Source: Limnohabitans sp. Jir72 (GTDB taxonomy: Bacteria > Pseudomonadota > Gammaproteobacteria > Burkholderiales > Burkholderiaceae_C). From it: a stretch of 64,000 bases of DNA. The position numbers and the translations under genes were made by a program. Of this stretch, positions 26,942 through 36,807 are shown in pieces; the first letter of the stretch is position 1, and every line of letters begins with the position of its first letter. The notes beneath the pieces were generated by a model. The model saw only the letters and a program-made list of their open reading frames with translations. It had not been told where the DNA came from and made no database searches. The stretch is from the NCBI RefSeq assembly GCF_003063575.1, contig NZ_NESC01000006.1, forward strand, positions 186,001-250,000, given 5' to 3'.

Positions 26942-27331
26942 TCACTCGGGGCGCTGCAGTGCCCATTCCGTCAGCTTGCCGCCGACAAAGGTGCAAGTGA
27001 CCGAGGATTGACCGGCATCGGTCCAAGTGAAGACTTCGGGCTGCTGGTCCTTGGGGCTTTGCAGCCTACCCAGCGAACGTGTCATGGCGATCACATGCAT
27101 CAGGCTGACGCCCTTTTTCAACTTGGCATGGAGCATGACGGCGCTGGCCACGTGGCCCATCGGGCGGTCGGAGGCTTTTTTGAGGATGGTCAGCATGCGC
27201 GTGAAGTGCAGCAATATCCACATGACAATGCCGCCGCCCGCCAGGGCAATGCCCGCCCAGCCAAATTGGCGCCAGGCACCCACGGTGAGAACGATGATGG
27301 CCACAGGAGCCAGGACTTTGGTGAAATTCAT
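26942..27331 (-). CDS. Hypothetical membrane-anchored protein
   Basis: ORF with two N-terminal hydrophobic segments, collinear between ilvE and radA. Confidence 0.65.
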   Translation of the reverse strand: MNFTKVLAPVAIIVLTVGAWRQFGWAGIALAGGGIVMWILLHFTRMLTILKKASDRPMGHVASAVMLHAKLKKGVSLMHVIAMTRSLGRLQSPKDQQPEVFTWTDAGQSSVTCTFVGGKLTEWALQRPE

Positions 27332-27362
27332 GGTGGGGATTGTGCCTTGCTCAAGAGGGGGC

Positions 27363-28748
27363 TCAGTCCAAGCCTCGCACCACCTGCATCGCTTCTTCGA
27401 TCCGGTCCACCGGGTAGATTGTCAGGCCCTCAAATGACTTGTCGTTTTTCTTGGGGGCATTGGCTTTGGGCACCACGGCCACTTTGAAGCCCAGCTTGGC
27501 GGCTTCTTTGAGGCGGTCTTGGCCACGCGGGGCCGGGCGCACTTCACCGGCCAAGCCCACCTCGCCAAAAGCAATGAAGCCTTTGGGCAGCGGCTTGCCA
27601 CGCAGGCTGCTGGTGATGGCCAGCATCACGGCCAAGTCGGCAGCGGGCTCGCGGATGTGCACGCCGCCCACGGCGTTGACAAACACGTCTTGGTCCATGC
27701 AGGCCACGCCCGCATGGCGGTGCAGCACGGCCAGCAACATGGCCAGGCGATCGCGTTCCAGACCCACCGACAGGCGGCGAGGGCTGGGGCCGCCACTGTC
27801 CACCAGTGCCTGAATCTCCACCAACAAGGGCCGTGAGCCTTCGAGCGTGACCATGACGCAGCTGCCGGGCACAGGCTCTGTGTGCTGGCTCAAAAAGATG
27901 GCGCTCGGGTTGCTCACGCCCTTGAGGCCTTTTTCGGTCATGGCAAAAACACCAATCTCGTTCACAGCCCCAAAGCGGTTTTTGATGGCGCGGATCAGGC
28001 GGAAGTTCGAATGTGTGTCGCCTTCAAAGTACAGCACCGTGTCCACCATGTGCTCCAGCACGCGCGGACCTGCCAGGGCGCCTTCTTTGGTCACATGGCC
28101 CACCAGCACGATGGTGGTGCCGGTCGATTTGGCCGTGCGCGTCAGGTGCGCCGCGCACTCGCGCACCTGCGCCACCGAGCCGGGTGCCGAGGTCAATTGG
28201 TCCGAATACACCGTTTGGATCGAGTCGATGATGGCGATGTTGGGCTTGCGCGACTGCAAGGTGTGCAGGATTTTTTCAAGCTGAATCTCGGGCAACACCG
28301 GCACCAATGAATCCGGTAGGCCCAGGCGGCGCGATCGCATGGCCACTTGCGCGCCGCTTTCTTCGCCCGTCACATACAGCGTGTTCATGCCGCTGCGCTG
28401 CAGCGCATCCACCGCCTGCAGCAGCAAGGTGGATTTGCCAATGCCCGGATCGCCGCCGATCAGCACCACACCGCCTTCGACCATGCCGCCGCCCAGCACG
28501 CGGTCCAGCTCATCGATGCCAGTGGGGTGGCGCTCGAAGTCTGCCGCCTCGATTTGTGACAGCGGCAACACTTCGGATGTGGGGGCCAGGGAGGCATGCA
28601 CCGAGCCAAAGCGGTTCTTGCCTGCCGCGGGTTCGGCAGAGGCTTCAATCAAAGTGTTCCAGGCGTTGCAGCTGGGGCATTTGCCCATCCAGCGGGCGCT
28701 GGTGCCGCCGCATTCGGTGCAGGTGAATATCGATTTGTCTTTGGCCAT
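27363..28748 (-). CDS. radA: DNA repair protein RadA
   Basis: 'FTCTECGGTSARWMGKCPSCNAWNTL' Zn finger, Walker A 'GGDPGIGKSTLLLQ', KNRFG motif 'KNRFGAVNEIG'. Confidence 0.95.
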   Translation of the reverse strand: MAKDKSIFTCTECGGTSARWMGKCPSCNAWNTLIEASAEPAAGKNRFGSVHASLAPTSEVLPLSQIEAADFERHPTGIDELDRVLGGGMVEGGVVLIGGDPGIGKSTLLLQAVDALQRSGMNTLYVTGEESGAQVAMRSRRLGLPDSLVPVLPEIQLEKILHTLQSRKPNIAIIDSIQTVYSDQLTSAPGSVAQVRECAAHLTRTAKSTGTTIVLVGHVTKEGALAGPRVLEHMVDTVLYFEGDTHSNFRLIRAIKNRFGAVNEIGVFAMTEKGLKGVSNPSAIFLSQHTEPVPGSCVMVTLEGSRPLLVEIQALVDSGGPSPRRLSVGLERDRLAMLLAVLHRHAGVACMDQDVFVNAVGGVHIREPAADLAVMLAITSSLRGKPLPKGFIAFGEVGLAGEVRPAPRGQDRLKEAAKLGFKVAVVPKANAPKKNDKSFEGLTIYPVDRIEEAMQVVRGLD

Positions 28749-28792
28749 GTGCAGTGTCTGGGGCGTTCGGGTGAGCGCTGTAGTGTGCCTGA

Positions 28793-29839
28793 TCACTCCC
28801 GCCAAGCGGCGATGAAATCGTGCGTGATCTGACTGGCAGGTCGTGCCTGGACATGGGCCGCATTTTGGCCCGCCCACAGGGGTGAGAAGTCGCTGCGGCC
28901 CTGGGCTTCGGCCGCTGCGCGCAAAGGGGCCATGGCGGCTGTTGCCAGCGGGAAACTTGGAGCCAGCGGACTCATGGCACCCAGCTCGCGCATGATGCGG
29001 TTGACGATGCCGCGTGCAGGCCGGCCGGTGAACACATTGGTCAAGGCTGTGTGCTGCACCGCAGGCGACAGCAGCGCGGCGCGGTGCAAGGTGCTGGTGG
29101 TGGCTTCGTCGCTGCACAAATAGGCGGTACCGATCTGAACGCCTGCCGCGCCCAGCGCTTTGACTGTTTGCAAGTTCGCTGGCTGAGCCATGCCACCGGC
29201 CGCGATGACAGGCACGGTCACGGCCTGCACGGTTCGGGGCAGCAGTGCGTAAATTCCCATTTGCGTGCTCAGATCTTCCGTCAAAAACATGCCTCGGTGG
29301 CCTCCGGCTTCCAGGCCTTGGGCAATGATGGCGTCGACGCCATGTGCCTGCAACCAAAGTGCTTCGTTCACTGTGGTGGCGCAAGACAGCACCAAGCTGC
29401 CCCAGCTTTTGACCCGAGCCAGCAAGTCTGGCGCAGGCAAACCGAAGTGAAAGCTCACCACGGCAGGGCGAAATGGTTCCAACACATCGGCGCTGTCGTG
29501 GTTAAAGGGCACGCGCCCTGAGCCGGACGGGATGCATTCGGATGCCAGGCCCAGTTCGCGGTAATAAGGTGCCAAAGTTTGCTGCCAGCGTGCTTCGCAT
29601 GTGTGGTCTGAAGCGGGTGTGGCGTGACAAAAAAAATTGACGTTGAAGGCTGCCGTGGTCGCTGCTTTAAGGGCTTGCAGTTCAGCTTGCAGCGCCGCAG
29701 GACTGAGCATGGCTGCAGGCAATGAGCCGAGTGCGCCTGATGCGCAAACGGCAGCGGCCAGTCGGTGGTTTTGTACCCCGGCCATGGGTGCTTGAATGAT
29801 GGGCGCGGTCAAGCCCAAGTGGGCAAAAAATGGGTTCAT
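28793..29839 (-). CDS. Nitronate monooxygenase family protein
   Basis: 'LTAPIIQAPMAGVQNHRLAAAVC', 'DAIIAQGLEAGGHRG', 'VPVIAAGGMA', 'GAAGVQIGTAYL'. Confidence 0.88.
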   Translation of the reverse strand: MNPFFAHLGLTAPIIQAPMAGVQNHRLAAAVCASGALGSLPAAMLSPAALQAELQALKAATTAAFNVNFFCHATPASDHTCEARWQQTLAPYYRELGLASECIPSGSGRVPFNHDSADVLEPFRPAVVSFHFGLPAPDLLARVKSWGSLVLSCATTVNEALWLQAHGVDAIIAQGLEAGGHRGMFLTEDLSTQMGIYALLPRTVQAVTVPVIAAGGMAQPANLQTVKALGAAGVQIGTAYLCSDEATTSTLHRAALLSPAVQHTALTNVFTGRPARGIVNRIMRELGAMSPLAPSFPLATAAMAPLRAAAEAQGRSDFSPLWAGQNAAHVQARPASQITHDFIAAWRE

Positions 29840-29892
29840 GCACGAACTGTAACCCGTGGCCGGGAGGCATGCTTTGTGGGCATGCCCGCTGC

Positions 29893-32565
29893 TTAGGCGC
29901 TTGCGTGGACTTGTGCCAACGTGCGTTTGATCTCCGTGCGAAGCGCTTCCAGCGCAATGGGCTTGGACACATAACCGTCCATCCCTGACTGCAAGTAACG
30001 TTCGCGGTCGCCGATGAGGGCGTTGGCGGTCACAGCGATGATGGGGGTACGTCGCTTGTACTGTTTGTGTTCCATGGCCCGGATGAGTTCTGTCGCTTCA
30101 ATCCCCCCCATCTCGGGCATCTGGATGTCCATCAGGATCAGGTCAAAGCTGCTTGTCGAAAATGCTTCAATGGCTTCGATACCGTTGTTGGCAATGCTGA
30201 CTTCGTAACCCATGCGGGTCAGCAAAATGGTTTCCAGCGTTTGGTTGATGGGGGTGTCTTCCACCAGTAAAACCCGCTGAGGATTGACTTGTGCGCTCAG
30301 TTCGTCACCGGGTTCTTTGCCTCCATCGCCCATTGGGTTGCCCAGGCGATTGAGCATCGACACCAGCTCATGGGTGTCAATGGGCTTGACCAGAAATCCT
30401 TGAATGCCTAAAGGGTCCAGTTGTTCTTGGCTGGTTTGCTCGCTCAAGGCACCCATCATGATGATGGGCATGTGTGTCGCAGAGCGGACTTGTCGCAGTT
30501 GAGTGACCAAGGCATACCCGTCGATGTCGGGCATGCTCACATCGATCAGTGCGCAACGTACTTGCCCCAACATCGGTGAGTGGAGTGCCTGGGCGGCACC
30601 ATCTGCCGAGACCGCGTGCAGACCCAAAGCCTGCAGCTGTTGGCTGAGCACTTTGCGGCAGCTGGCGTTGTCGTCCACCAACAAGATGGTTTGTCCAGCC
30701 AGTTGTGTGGGCATTTCATTTTGATTGAGCGATACGCTGACAGCATTTTGCAATGTCACACAAAAACTGAAAGTGCTGCCCTGACCCAGTTGACTGGTCA
30801 CTCGGATGTCACCACCCATCATTTGGACCAGGCTGCGACTGATGGCCAACCCTAGGCCGGATCCTCCAAAGCGACGCACGGTGCTGGAGTCGGCCTGGGT
30901 GAACACGTCAAAAATAAGGGCTTGCTTGTCCTCTGAAATGCCAATGCCCGTGTCTTTGATGCTGAATTCCAGCCAAATTCCGTGTGGACTTGGCGGCGAC
31001 ACCATGGTTTTGACGCTCAGCACGATCTCGCCTTGGGCTGTGAATTTGATGGCATTGCCCAGCAAGTTGGTGATCACCTGTTGCAGTCGTAGCGGATCAC
31101 CAATGACCTGATTGGGCACTTGGCAACCGATGTCACACACCAACTCCAGCTCTTTTTCGCAAGCTCGCAAAGACAGAGTGCGTGTGGCTTGGCGGATGAG
31201 GCTGTGCAACGAAAACGGATGCGGATCAAGGCTGAGTTTTCGGGCTTCAATTTTCGAGAAGTCGAGAATGTCGTTGATCACGGCCAGCAAAGAGTTGGCC
31301 GATGTGGCGACCATGTCCAGATAGCTGCGTTGTTCAGCTGTCATGCGCGTTTGAAGGCACAACTCGGTCATGCCCAGGATGCCGTTCATGGGCGTACGGA
31401 TTTCATGGCTCATGTTGGCCAGAAAGTGACTCTTCGACGCATTGGCGGCTTGGGCAGCATCGCGCGCTTTGGACAAGTCGCTTTCGGCGCGCATGCGGGC
31501 TTGCACGAACTCATTGAAGGCGTGCACCACGGTTTTGATTTCGATCCCTCCCAGCGCTGCAATCGGAGCCACGGGTCTGCCGTCCAGCATCTTGGTCGCC
31601 GTCTGCTGCATGGCCTCGGCCAGCAATCGCAAGGGCATGACCAGACGAGCGACAAAAGCCCACATCAGTGGGACCATGAAAAGCATCAGCAACACGCTGA
31701 TCCAGATCATTTTTTGAAACAAATCCTCGAGTGGTGCAAAGGCTTCTGACGAAGGCACGACCGAGGCAATGACCCAGTCGGTTTTTTTCAGTTTCTTGAA
31801 GGTGAAAAGACCCTTGAGTCCGCGCGTGGTGTAGCCCTCTTGCGTGCCTTCAAAACCATTCATCGCGTTTTCAAAAGGAATGTTGTTACTGCCCTGGGGT
31901 ACTTTTTTGAAGATGAGGCTGGCATCCGGATGGGCAATTCGCACCCGATCTTTGCTGACCAAGTAGTAGTAACCGGTTTTGCCATTTTTGCGGGCCGCAA
32001 TGGAGCCCAGTATGTTGGGCTTGTAAAGGTTGAGGACACCGCCCATGATGCCTACCAGTTGTTTGTTTTTGTCAAAAATGGGCGCCGCGATGACCACGAT
32101 GGGTTGTTTTGTGGCTTGGCCCAAAAATGGCTTAGAGATCACGGGCTGACCTGTTGCAATCACCCCCTGGATGTAGTCGCGCGATGACATGTCAAGGGTT
32201 CTTCGACCGGACTTGATGGGCCAGTCCACCAGCAGCACCCCCTTGGCGTCAAAGATGTACAGGTCATCGTAAGCAGTCAGCAGCGCTTGCTCCCTTTGTA
32301 GGTACTTCTCCAATATGGGCAGTTGGCCCATTTCAGTGGGCGGAATACTCATCGCCACTTTGGCCAACATGCTGATGTTGTCTTCCAGCTTTTCGTCCAG
32401 ATACTCGGCGAAATCGCTCAACAGGCGGAACTCGTGTTTTTCGATTCTTTGAACAATGTCACCGCGCAGCACATAAAACTGCAAACCCAGTTGAGCCAAC
32501 AGCAGCAAGATCACCATGGCGATGGCGCTCAGGGAGAGTTGAAGTTTGATGCTGAGATTTTTCAT
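29893..32565 (-). CDS. Hybrid sensor histidine kinase with two receiver domains
   Basis: Periplasmic sensor region, 'FLANMSHEIRTPMNGILGMTELCL', 'IKDTGIGISEDKQALIFDVFTQADSSTVRRFGGSGLGLAIS', REC1 'CALIDVSMPDIDGYALV', REC2 'LILMDIQMPEMGGIEATE'. Confidence 0.93.
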   Translation of the reverse strand: MKNLSIKLQLSLSAIAMVILLLLAQLGLQFYVLRGDIVQRIEKHEFRLLSDFAEYLDEKLEDNISMLAKVAMSIPPTEMGQLPILEKYLQREQALLTAYDDLYIFDAKGVLLVDWPIKSGRRTLDMSSRDYIQGVIATGQPVISKPFLGQATKQPIVVIAAPIFDKNKQLVGIMGGVLNLYKPNILGSIAARKNGKTGYYYLVSKDRVRIAHPDASLIFKKVPQGSNNIPFENAMNGFEGTQEGYTTRGLKGLFTFKKLKKTDWVIASVVPSSEAFAPLEDLFQKMIWISVLLMLFMVPLMWAFVARLVMPLRLLAEAMQQTATKMLDGRPVAPIAALGGIEIKTVVHAFNEFVQARMRAESDLSKARDAAQAANASKSHFLANMSHEIRTPMNGILGMTELCLQTRMTAEQRSYLDMVATSANSLLAVINDILDFSKIEARKLSLDPHPFSLHSLIRQATRTLSLRACEKELELVCDIGCQVPNQVIGDPLRLQQVITNLLGNAIKFTAQGEIVLSVKTMVSPPSPHGIWLEFSIKDTGIGISEDKQALIFDVFTQADSSTVRRFGGSGLGLAISRSLVQMMGGDIRVTSQLGQGSTFSFCVTLQNAVSVSLNQNEMPTQLAGQTILLVDDNASCRKVLSQQLQALGLHAVSADGAAQALHSPMLGQVRCALIDVSMPDIDGYALVTQLRQVRSATHMPIIMMGALSEQTSQEQLDPLGIQGFLVKPIDTHELVSMLNRLGNPMGDGGKEPGDELSAQVNPQRVLLVEDTPINQTLETILLTRMGYEVSIANNGIEAIEAFSTSSFDLILMDIQMPEMGGIEATELIRAMEHKQYKRRTPIIAVTANALIGDRERYLQSGMDGYVSKPIALEALRTEIKRTLAQVHASA

Positions 32566-32798
32566 GGGTGGTTTTGCGGTCTGGCGGCAAGCCCTGAGGG
32601 TCAGTTCCCTGGACTCAAAAGGGTGGGGGGACATTCACCGCCGAATGGTTAACGGCTCGCTGAGATGGCTTTTTATTTTAGTCTCACAATGAATATATTG
32701 AATACCAAATAACTCAATGATGTGCGTGAAACGGATGGTTTGAGCATCGGCTCAAATGCCAGATCAGGGTAAATCCTGGTTTGAGTGCCCAGGCAATC

Positions 32799-32814
32799 AT
32801 TTAACATGTTAAAT
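32799..32814. promoter_or_regulatory. 16-bp perfect palindrome ATTTAACATGTTAAAT, candidate HpaR/MarR operator
   Basis: Perfect dyad ending 2 nt before the hpaR start codon; A/T-rich, as in MarR-family operators. Confidence 0.6.
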
Positions 32815-32816
32815 AA

Positions 32817-33302
32817 ATGACCGCTGCCCACTTCATCCACCGAAACCTGCCAGGCTTGCTCTTGCAAGCCAGGGAGGCGGTGATGGCGCACACCCGTCCG
32901 AGTCTGCGCGCGCATGGTTTGTCGGACCAGCAGTGGCGGGTGTTGAGGGTGTTGGGCGAACATGCTCAGGCCCCTGGCGGCGTGGAAACAGGAAGGGTGG
33001 CCAGGGAGGCTTATTTGCTCGGTCCCAGCTTGACCGGGGTGCTCACCCGCATGGAGCGTGATGGCCTGATTGAACGCAGTCGTTGTCCGCAAGACGCCCG
33101 GCGCACAGAGGTGCGCGCGACCAGCGAGGGTTTGGCCAAAGTCCAGGCCCTGTCGCAAACCATTGAGGCCCACTACGCCTGGATGGAGGCGCAATTGGGC
33201 AAAGCATCGCTGCAAGCCTTGTATGGCTTGCTCGACCAGGTCATTGCGCTGGAAGGCGAAGGTTTGCCCGTGATTGAACCGCCGCAAGGCCATGAGGAAT
33301 GA
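32817..33302 (+). CDS. hpaR: Homoprotocatechuate degradation operon regulator (MarR family)
   Basis: MarR wHTH 'LSDQQWRVLRVLGEHAQAPGGVETGRVAREAYLLGPSLTGVLTRMERDGLIERSRCPQDARRTEVRATSEG'; immediately upstream of the hpa genes. Confidence 0.88.
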   Translation: MTAAHFIHRNLPGLLLQAREAVMAHTRPSLRAHGLSDQQWRVLRVLGEHAQAPGGVETGRVAREAYLLGPSLTGVLTRMERDGLIERSRCPQDARRTEVRATSEGLAKVQALSQTIEAHYAWMEAQLGKASLQALYGLLDQVIALEGEGLPVIEPPQGHEE

Positions 33303-33306
33303 AAAG

Positions 33307-33942
33307 ATGAGCGATTGGCAACCCCTGGGCACGGTGTATGGCACCTTGCTCAACTTTCAACGCGAATGGGACCTGTGGGCTCCGCGCATGACACAAGACC
33401 CGCACAAGGGTCCACCCCAAGCCCCTGTGCTGTACGTCAAAACCGCCAACACCTTCAGCCCCGCAGGTCAGGGCCTGCTGCTGCAGGACGGCGTGACCGA
33501 GGTCGACATCGGCACCACGCTGGGCCTGGTGATCGGCCAAGACGCGCAGGTGGCAGGCGCAGCTTTGCTGTGCGATTGGTCGGTGCCGCATGCGAGTTAT
33601 TACCGCCCGCCGGTCAAGTTCCGTTGCCGAGATGGTTTTCTGGGTTTGCCTGCGCAAATCTTGCCCAGCGCTGCGGCAGCAAGTTGGGCGAATCTGACGA
33701 TCGAAACACGCCGTAACGGTGATTTGGTGCAAACCACACGCTTGGGCGATCTCAAGCGACCTGTCGCCCAATTGTTGGACGATGTGGGTGAATTCATGAC
33801 GCTGCAACCGGGTGATGTGCTGATGGTCGGCACCGATTGCCTGGCCGATGGCACACGCCCGCGTGCAAAGGCTGGAGACCGGGTGGAGATTTCTGCGCCA
33901 GGCTTTGCGTCCGTCACGGTACAAGTGGGAGGTGCTGCATGA
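33307..33942 (+). CDS. hpaG1: Fumarylacetoacetate hydrolase family protein (HpaG N-terminal type, HpaG1)
   Basis: 'GTVYGTLLNFQREWDLWAPRMTQDPHKGPPQAPVLYVKTANTFSPAG', 'LQPGDVLMVGTD'. Confidence 0.85.
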   Translation: MSDWQPLGTVYGTLLNFQREWDLWAPRMTQDPHKGPPQAPVLYVKTANTFSPAGQGLLLQDGVTEVDIGTTLGLVIGQDAQVAGAALLCDWSVPHASYYRPPVKFRCRDGFLGLPAQILPSAAAASWANLTIETRRNGDLVQTTRLGDLKRPVAQLLDDVGEFMTLQPGDVLMVGTDCLADGTRPRAKAGDRVEISAPGFASVTVQVGGAA

Positions 33943-34703
33943 AACACGCACGCATCGCTTGGTCGGGCGCCATCCAGCAAGCCGTTGAATCCGATGGCCA
34001 GTTGCTCATCACCCAAGGCCCGCACAAAGGCCAGCGTGTAGTCTTTGAAGACGTCGTCTGGCTGCCGCCACTGGCCCCCGTGCCGCAAGCACGCACCGTG
34101 ATCGCGCTCGGCCTGAACTACGCCGACCACGCCAAGGAATTGGCCTTCAAAGCGCCCGAAGAGCCGCTCGCCTTCATGAAGGGCGAAGCCTCGTTGATCG
34201 GCCACAAGGCGTTCACGAAGCGACCCGCCGACGTGAAGTACATGCACTACGAGTGTGAGCTGGCCGTGGTGGTGGGCCGCACCGCTCGCCGCGTGAAGAA
34301 AGCCGATGCCTACGACTTCATCGCCGGCTACACCGTGGCCAACGACTACGCCATCCGCGACTACCTCGAGAACTGGTACCGCCCCAACCTGCGCGTGAAA
34401 AACCGCGACACCTGCACACCCATCGGCCCCTGGCTGGTCGATGCAGCGGATGTGCCCAACCCGATGGCGCTGAAACTGCAAACCACCGTGAACGGCAAAG
34501 TCACGCAAAGCGGCAGCACCGCCGACATGATTTTCGATGTGCCCACGCTGATCGAGTACTTCAGCAGCTTCATGACGCTCAACCCCGGCGACCTGATCCT
34601 GACCGGCACGCCCGACGGCATCGTGGACTGCCAGCCGGGCGACGTGATCGTCACCGAGATCGAAGGCCTCGGTGCATTGACCAACACCATCGTTTCATCA
34701 TGA
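33939..34703 (+). CDS. hpaG2: Fumarylacetoacetate hydrolase family protein (HpaG C-terminal type, HpaG2)
   Basis: 'IALGLNYADHAKELAFKAPEEPLAFMKGEASLIGH', 'MTLNPGDLILTGTPDGIV'; ATGA overlap with the upstream gene. Confidence 0.88.
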   Translation: MKHARIAWSGAIQQAVESDGQLLITQGPHKGQRVVFEDVVWLPPLAPVPQARTVIALGLNYADHAKELAFKAPEEPLAFMKGEASLIGHKAFTKRPADVKYMHYECELAVVVGRTARRVKKADAYDFIAGYTVANDYAIRDYLENWYRPNLRVKNRDTCTPIGPWLVDAADVPNPMALKLQTTVNGKVTQSGSTADMIFDVPTLIEYFSSFMTLNPGDLILTGTPDGIVDCQPGDVIVTEIEGLGALTNTIVSS

Positions 34704-34711
34704 CCTGAATC

Positions 34712-34792
34712 TGTAGGAGCGACGCCCTCGTCGCGATGAGGCCTTTGCAAGCTGAGTGCTTCACCGAACGCGACGAGGGCGTCGCTCCCACA
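34712..34792. repeat. GTAG-type REP/REPIN-like inverted pair
   Basis: TGTAGGAGCGACGCCCTCGTCGCG (34712-34735) vs CGCGACGAGGGCGTCGCTCCCACA (34769-34792): 23/24 complementary. Each half is itself a hairpin (GCGACG-CCCT-CGTCGC). Confidence 0.85.
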
Positions 34793-34813
34793 AAAAACCG
34801 AGGAATACCCGAC

Positions 34814-36295
34814 ATGAAAATCGACCACCTGATCAACGGCAAGAGCGTCGCAGGCAGCGACTACTTCGAGACCATCAACCCCGCCACGCAAGAGGTACTG
34901 GCCGAAGTCGCCTCGGGCGGCGAAGCCGAAGTCAATGTGGCTGTGGCCGCCGCCAAAGCCGCCTTCCCCAAATGGGCGGCCACGCCTGCCACCGAGCGCG
35001 CCAAGATCATGCGCAAGCTGGGCGAGCTGATCACGAAACATGTGCCAGAAATCTCAGAGACCGAGACAAAAGACTGTGGCCAAACCATCAGCCAAACCGG
35101 CAAGCAGCTGGTGCCGCGTGCGGCCGACAACTTCCACTACTTTGCCGAGATGTGCACCCGCGTGGACGGCCACACCTACCCCACGCCCACACACCTGAAC
35201 TACACGCTGTTCCATCCAGTGGGCGTGTGCGCGCTCATCAGTCCCTGGAACGTGCCTTTCATGACCGCCACCTGGAAAGTCGCGCCGTGCCTGGCCTTTG
35301 GTAACACCGCCGTACTCAAGATGAGTGAACTCTCGCCCCTGAGCGCTGCCCGTTTGGGCGAGCTGGCGCTGGAGGCGGGTGTGCCCGCTGGCGTGCTCAA
35401 CCTGGTGCACGGCTACGGCAAAGAGGCGGGCGAGCCGCTGGTGTCGCACCGCGATGTGCGGGCCATCAGCTTCACCGGCTCCACCGTCACGGGCAACCGC
35501 ATTGTGCAAATGTCCGCACAAAAGGGTGGCCTCAAAAAGTTCAGCATGGAACTCGGCGGCAAGAGCCCCTTTGTGATTTTTGAAGACGCTGACCGGGACC
35601 GCGCTCTGGATGCGGCCATCTTCATGATCTTCAGCAACAACGGCGAGCGCTGCACCGCAGGCAGCCGCATCCTGGTGCAGCAAAGCATCTACGCCGACTT
35701 TGCCGCCAAGTTTGCAGAACGCGCCAAACGCATCACCGTGGGCGATCCGCTCGACGAGAAAACCATCGTCGGCCCGATGATCTCGAAAGCCCACCTGGCC
35801 AAGGTGCGCAGTTACATCGAACTCGGCCCCAAAGAGGGCGCAACCATGCTGTGCGGTGGCCTGGACCAACCCGGCTACGCCGCCGACCTGCCCGCGCATG
35901 TGAAGAACGGCAACTTCGTCTGGCCTACCGTGTTTGCCGATGTCGACAACCGCATGCGCATCGCGCAAGAAGAAATCTTCGGCCCTGTGGCCTGCCTGAT
36001 CCCTTTCAAGGACGAGGCCGACGCCATTGAAAAAGCCAACGACATTGAATATGGCCTCTCCAGCTACGTCTGGACCGAGAACCTGGGCAAAGCGCACCGC
36101 GTAGCGGCCGCTGTCGAGGCCGGCATGTGCTTTGTCAACAGCCAAAACGTGCGCGATCTGCGCCAACCCTTTGGCGGCACCAAGGCCAGCGGCACAGGCC
36201 GCGAAGGCGGCACCTGGAGCTACGAAGTGTTCTGCGAACCCAAGAACGTGGCGGTGAGCCTGGGCGGTCACCACATCCCGCATTGGGGTGTTTGA
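34814..36295 (+). CDS. hpaE: 5-carboxymethyl-2-hydroxymuconate semialdehyde dehydrogenase
   Basis: ALDH motifs 'FSMELGGKSPFVIFEDADRD', 'NNGERCTAGSRI'; hpa operon context. Confidence 0.92.
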   Translation: MKIDHLINGKSVAGSDYFETINPATQEVLAEVASGGEAEVNVAVAAAKAAFPKWAATPATERAKIMRKLGELITKHVPEISETETKDCGQTISQTGKQLVPRAADNFHYFAEMCTRVDGHTYPTPTHLNYTLFHPVGVCALISPWNVPFMTATWKVAPCLAFGNTAVLKMSELSPLSAARLGELALEAGVPAGVLNLVHGYGKEAGEPLVSHRDVRAISFTGSTVTGNRIVQMSAQKGGLKKFSMELGGKSPFVIFEDADRDRALDAAIFMIFSNNGERCTAGSRILVQQSIYADFAAKFAERAKRITVGDPLDEKTIVGPMISKAHLAKVRSYIELGPKEGATMLCGGLDQPGYAADLPAHVKNGNFVWPTVFADVDNRMRIAQEEIFGPVACLIPFKDEADAIEKANDIEYGLSSYVWTENLGKAHRVAAAVEAGMCFVNSQNVRDLRQPFGGTKASGTGREGGTWSYEVFCEPKNVAVSLGGHHIPHWGV

Positions 36296-36318
36296 GTACA
36301 ACGACTTTCAAATTGGAG

Positions 36319-36756
36319 ATGACCATGACCGTGAACCCATTGGCCATTTGGGGCCCTGTCTTTGCCATGATGGCCTTGGTGCTGGTGGTGGCTTACTTGA
36401 CGTTTCGCGAGCGAGTTCGTCAATTCAAGGCGCTGCGCGTGCACCCACAAAAAGTGTCCACCCGCAGTGAGTTTTCGGCAGCCCTCAAAGACACCCGATG
36501 TGCGGACAATTTCTCCAACTTGTTCGAAACACCTGTCATGTTTTACGTGGCCTGCATCGGCTTGTACGCCACGCAAACGGTCAGCATGAGCGCTTTGGTT
36601 TTGGCCTGCCTCTATGTGCTGCTGAGGGTGGGTCACAGTGTGGTGCACTGTGGCAGCAATGTGGTGTTCACGCGCTTCAAACTCTTTGCGGCCAGCATGT
36701 TGGTGCTGCTGGGGCTTTGGGCGGTGTGGGGCTTGACCTTGCTGCAATTGATTTGA
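36319..36756 (+). CDS. MAPEG family membrane protein
   Basis: 'RCADNFSNLFETPVMFYVACIGLYATQTVSMSALVLACLYVLLRVGHSVVH' MAPEG signature. Confidence 0.8.
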   Translation: MTMTVNPLAIWGPVFAMMALVLVVAYLTFRERVRQFKALRVHPQKVSTRSEFSAALKDTRCADNFSNLFETPVMFYVACIGLYATQTVSMSALVLACLYVLLRVGHSVVHCGSNVVFTRFKLFAASMLVLLGLWAVWGLTLLQLI

Positions 36757-36807
36757 CGCTCAGCACGCCCCACATGCCACAACTGAGGCCACAACTGAGG
36801 ACTTGCC

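Noticed and set aside
28749-29384. N-terminal extension of the radA ORF in the track
   Set aside because: The RadA zinc finger starts at 'MAKDKSIFTC' (28748); upstream frame overlaps the nitronate monooxygenase gene and looks non-coding.
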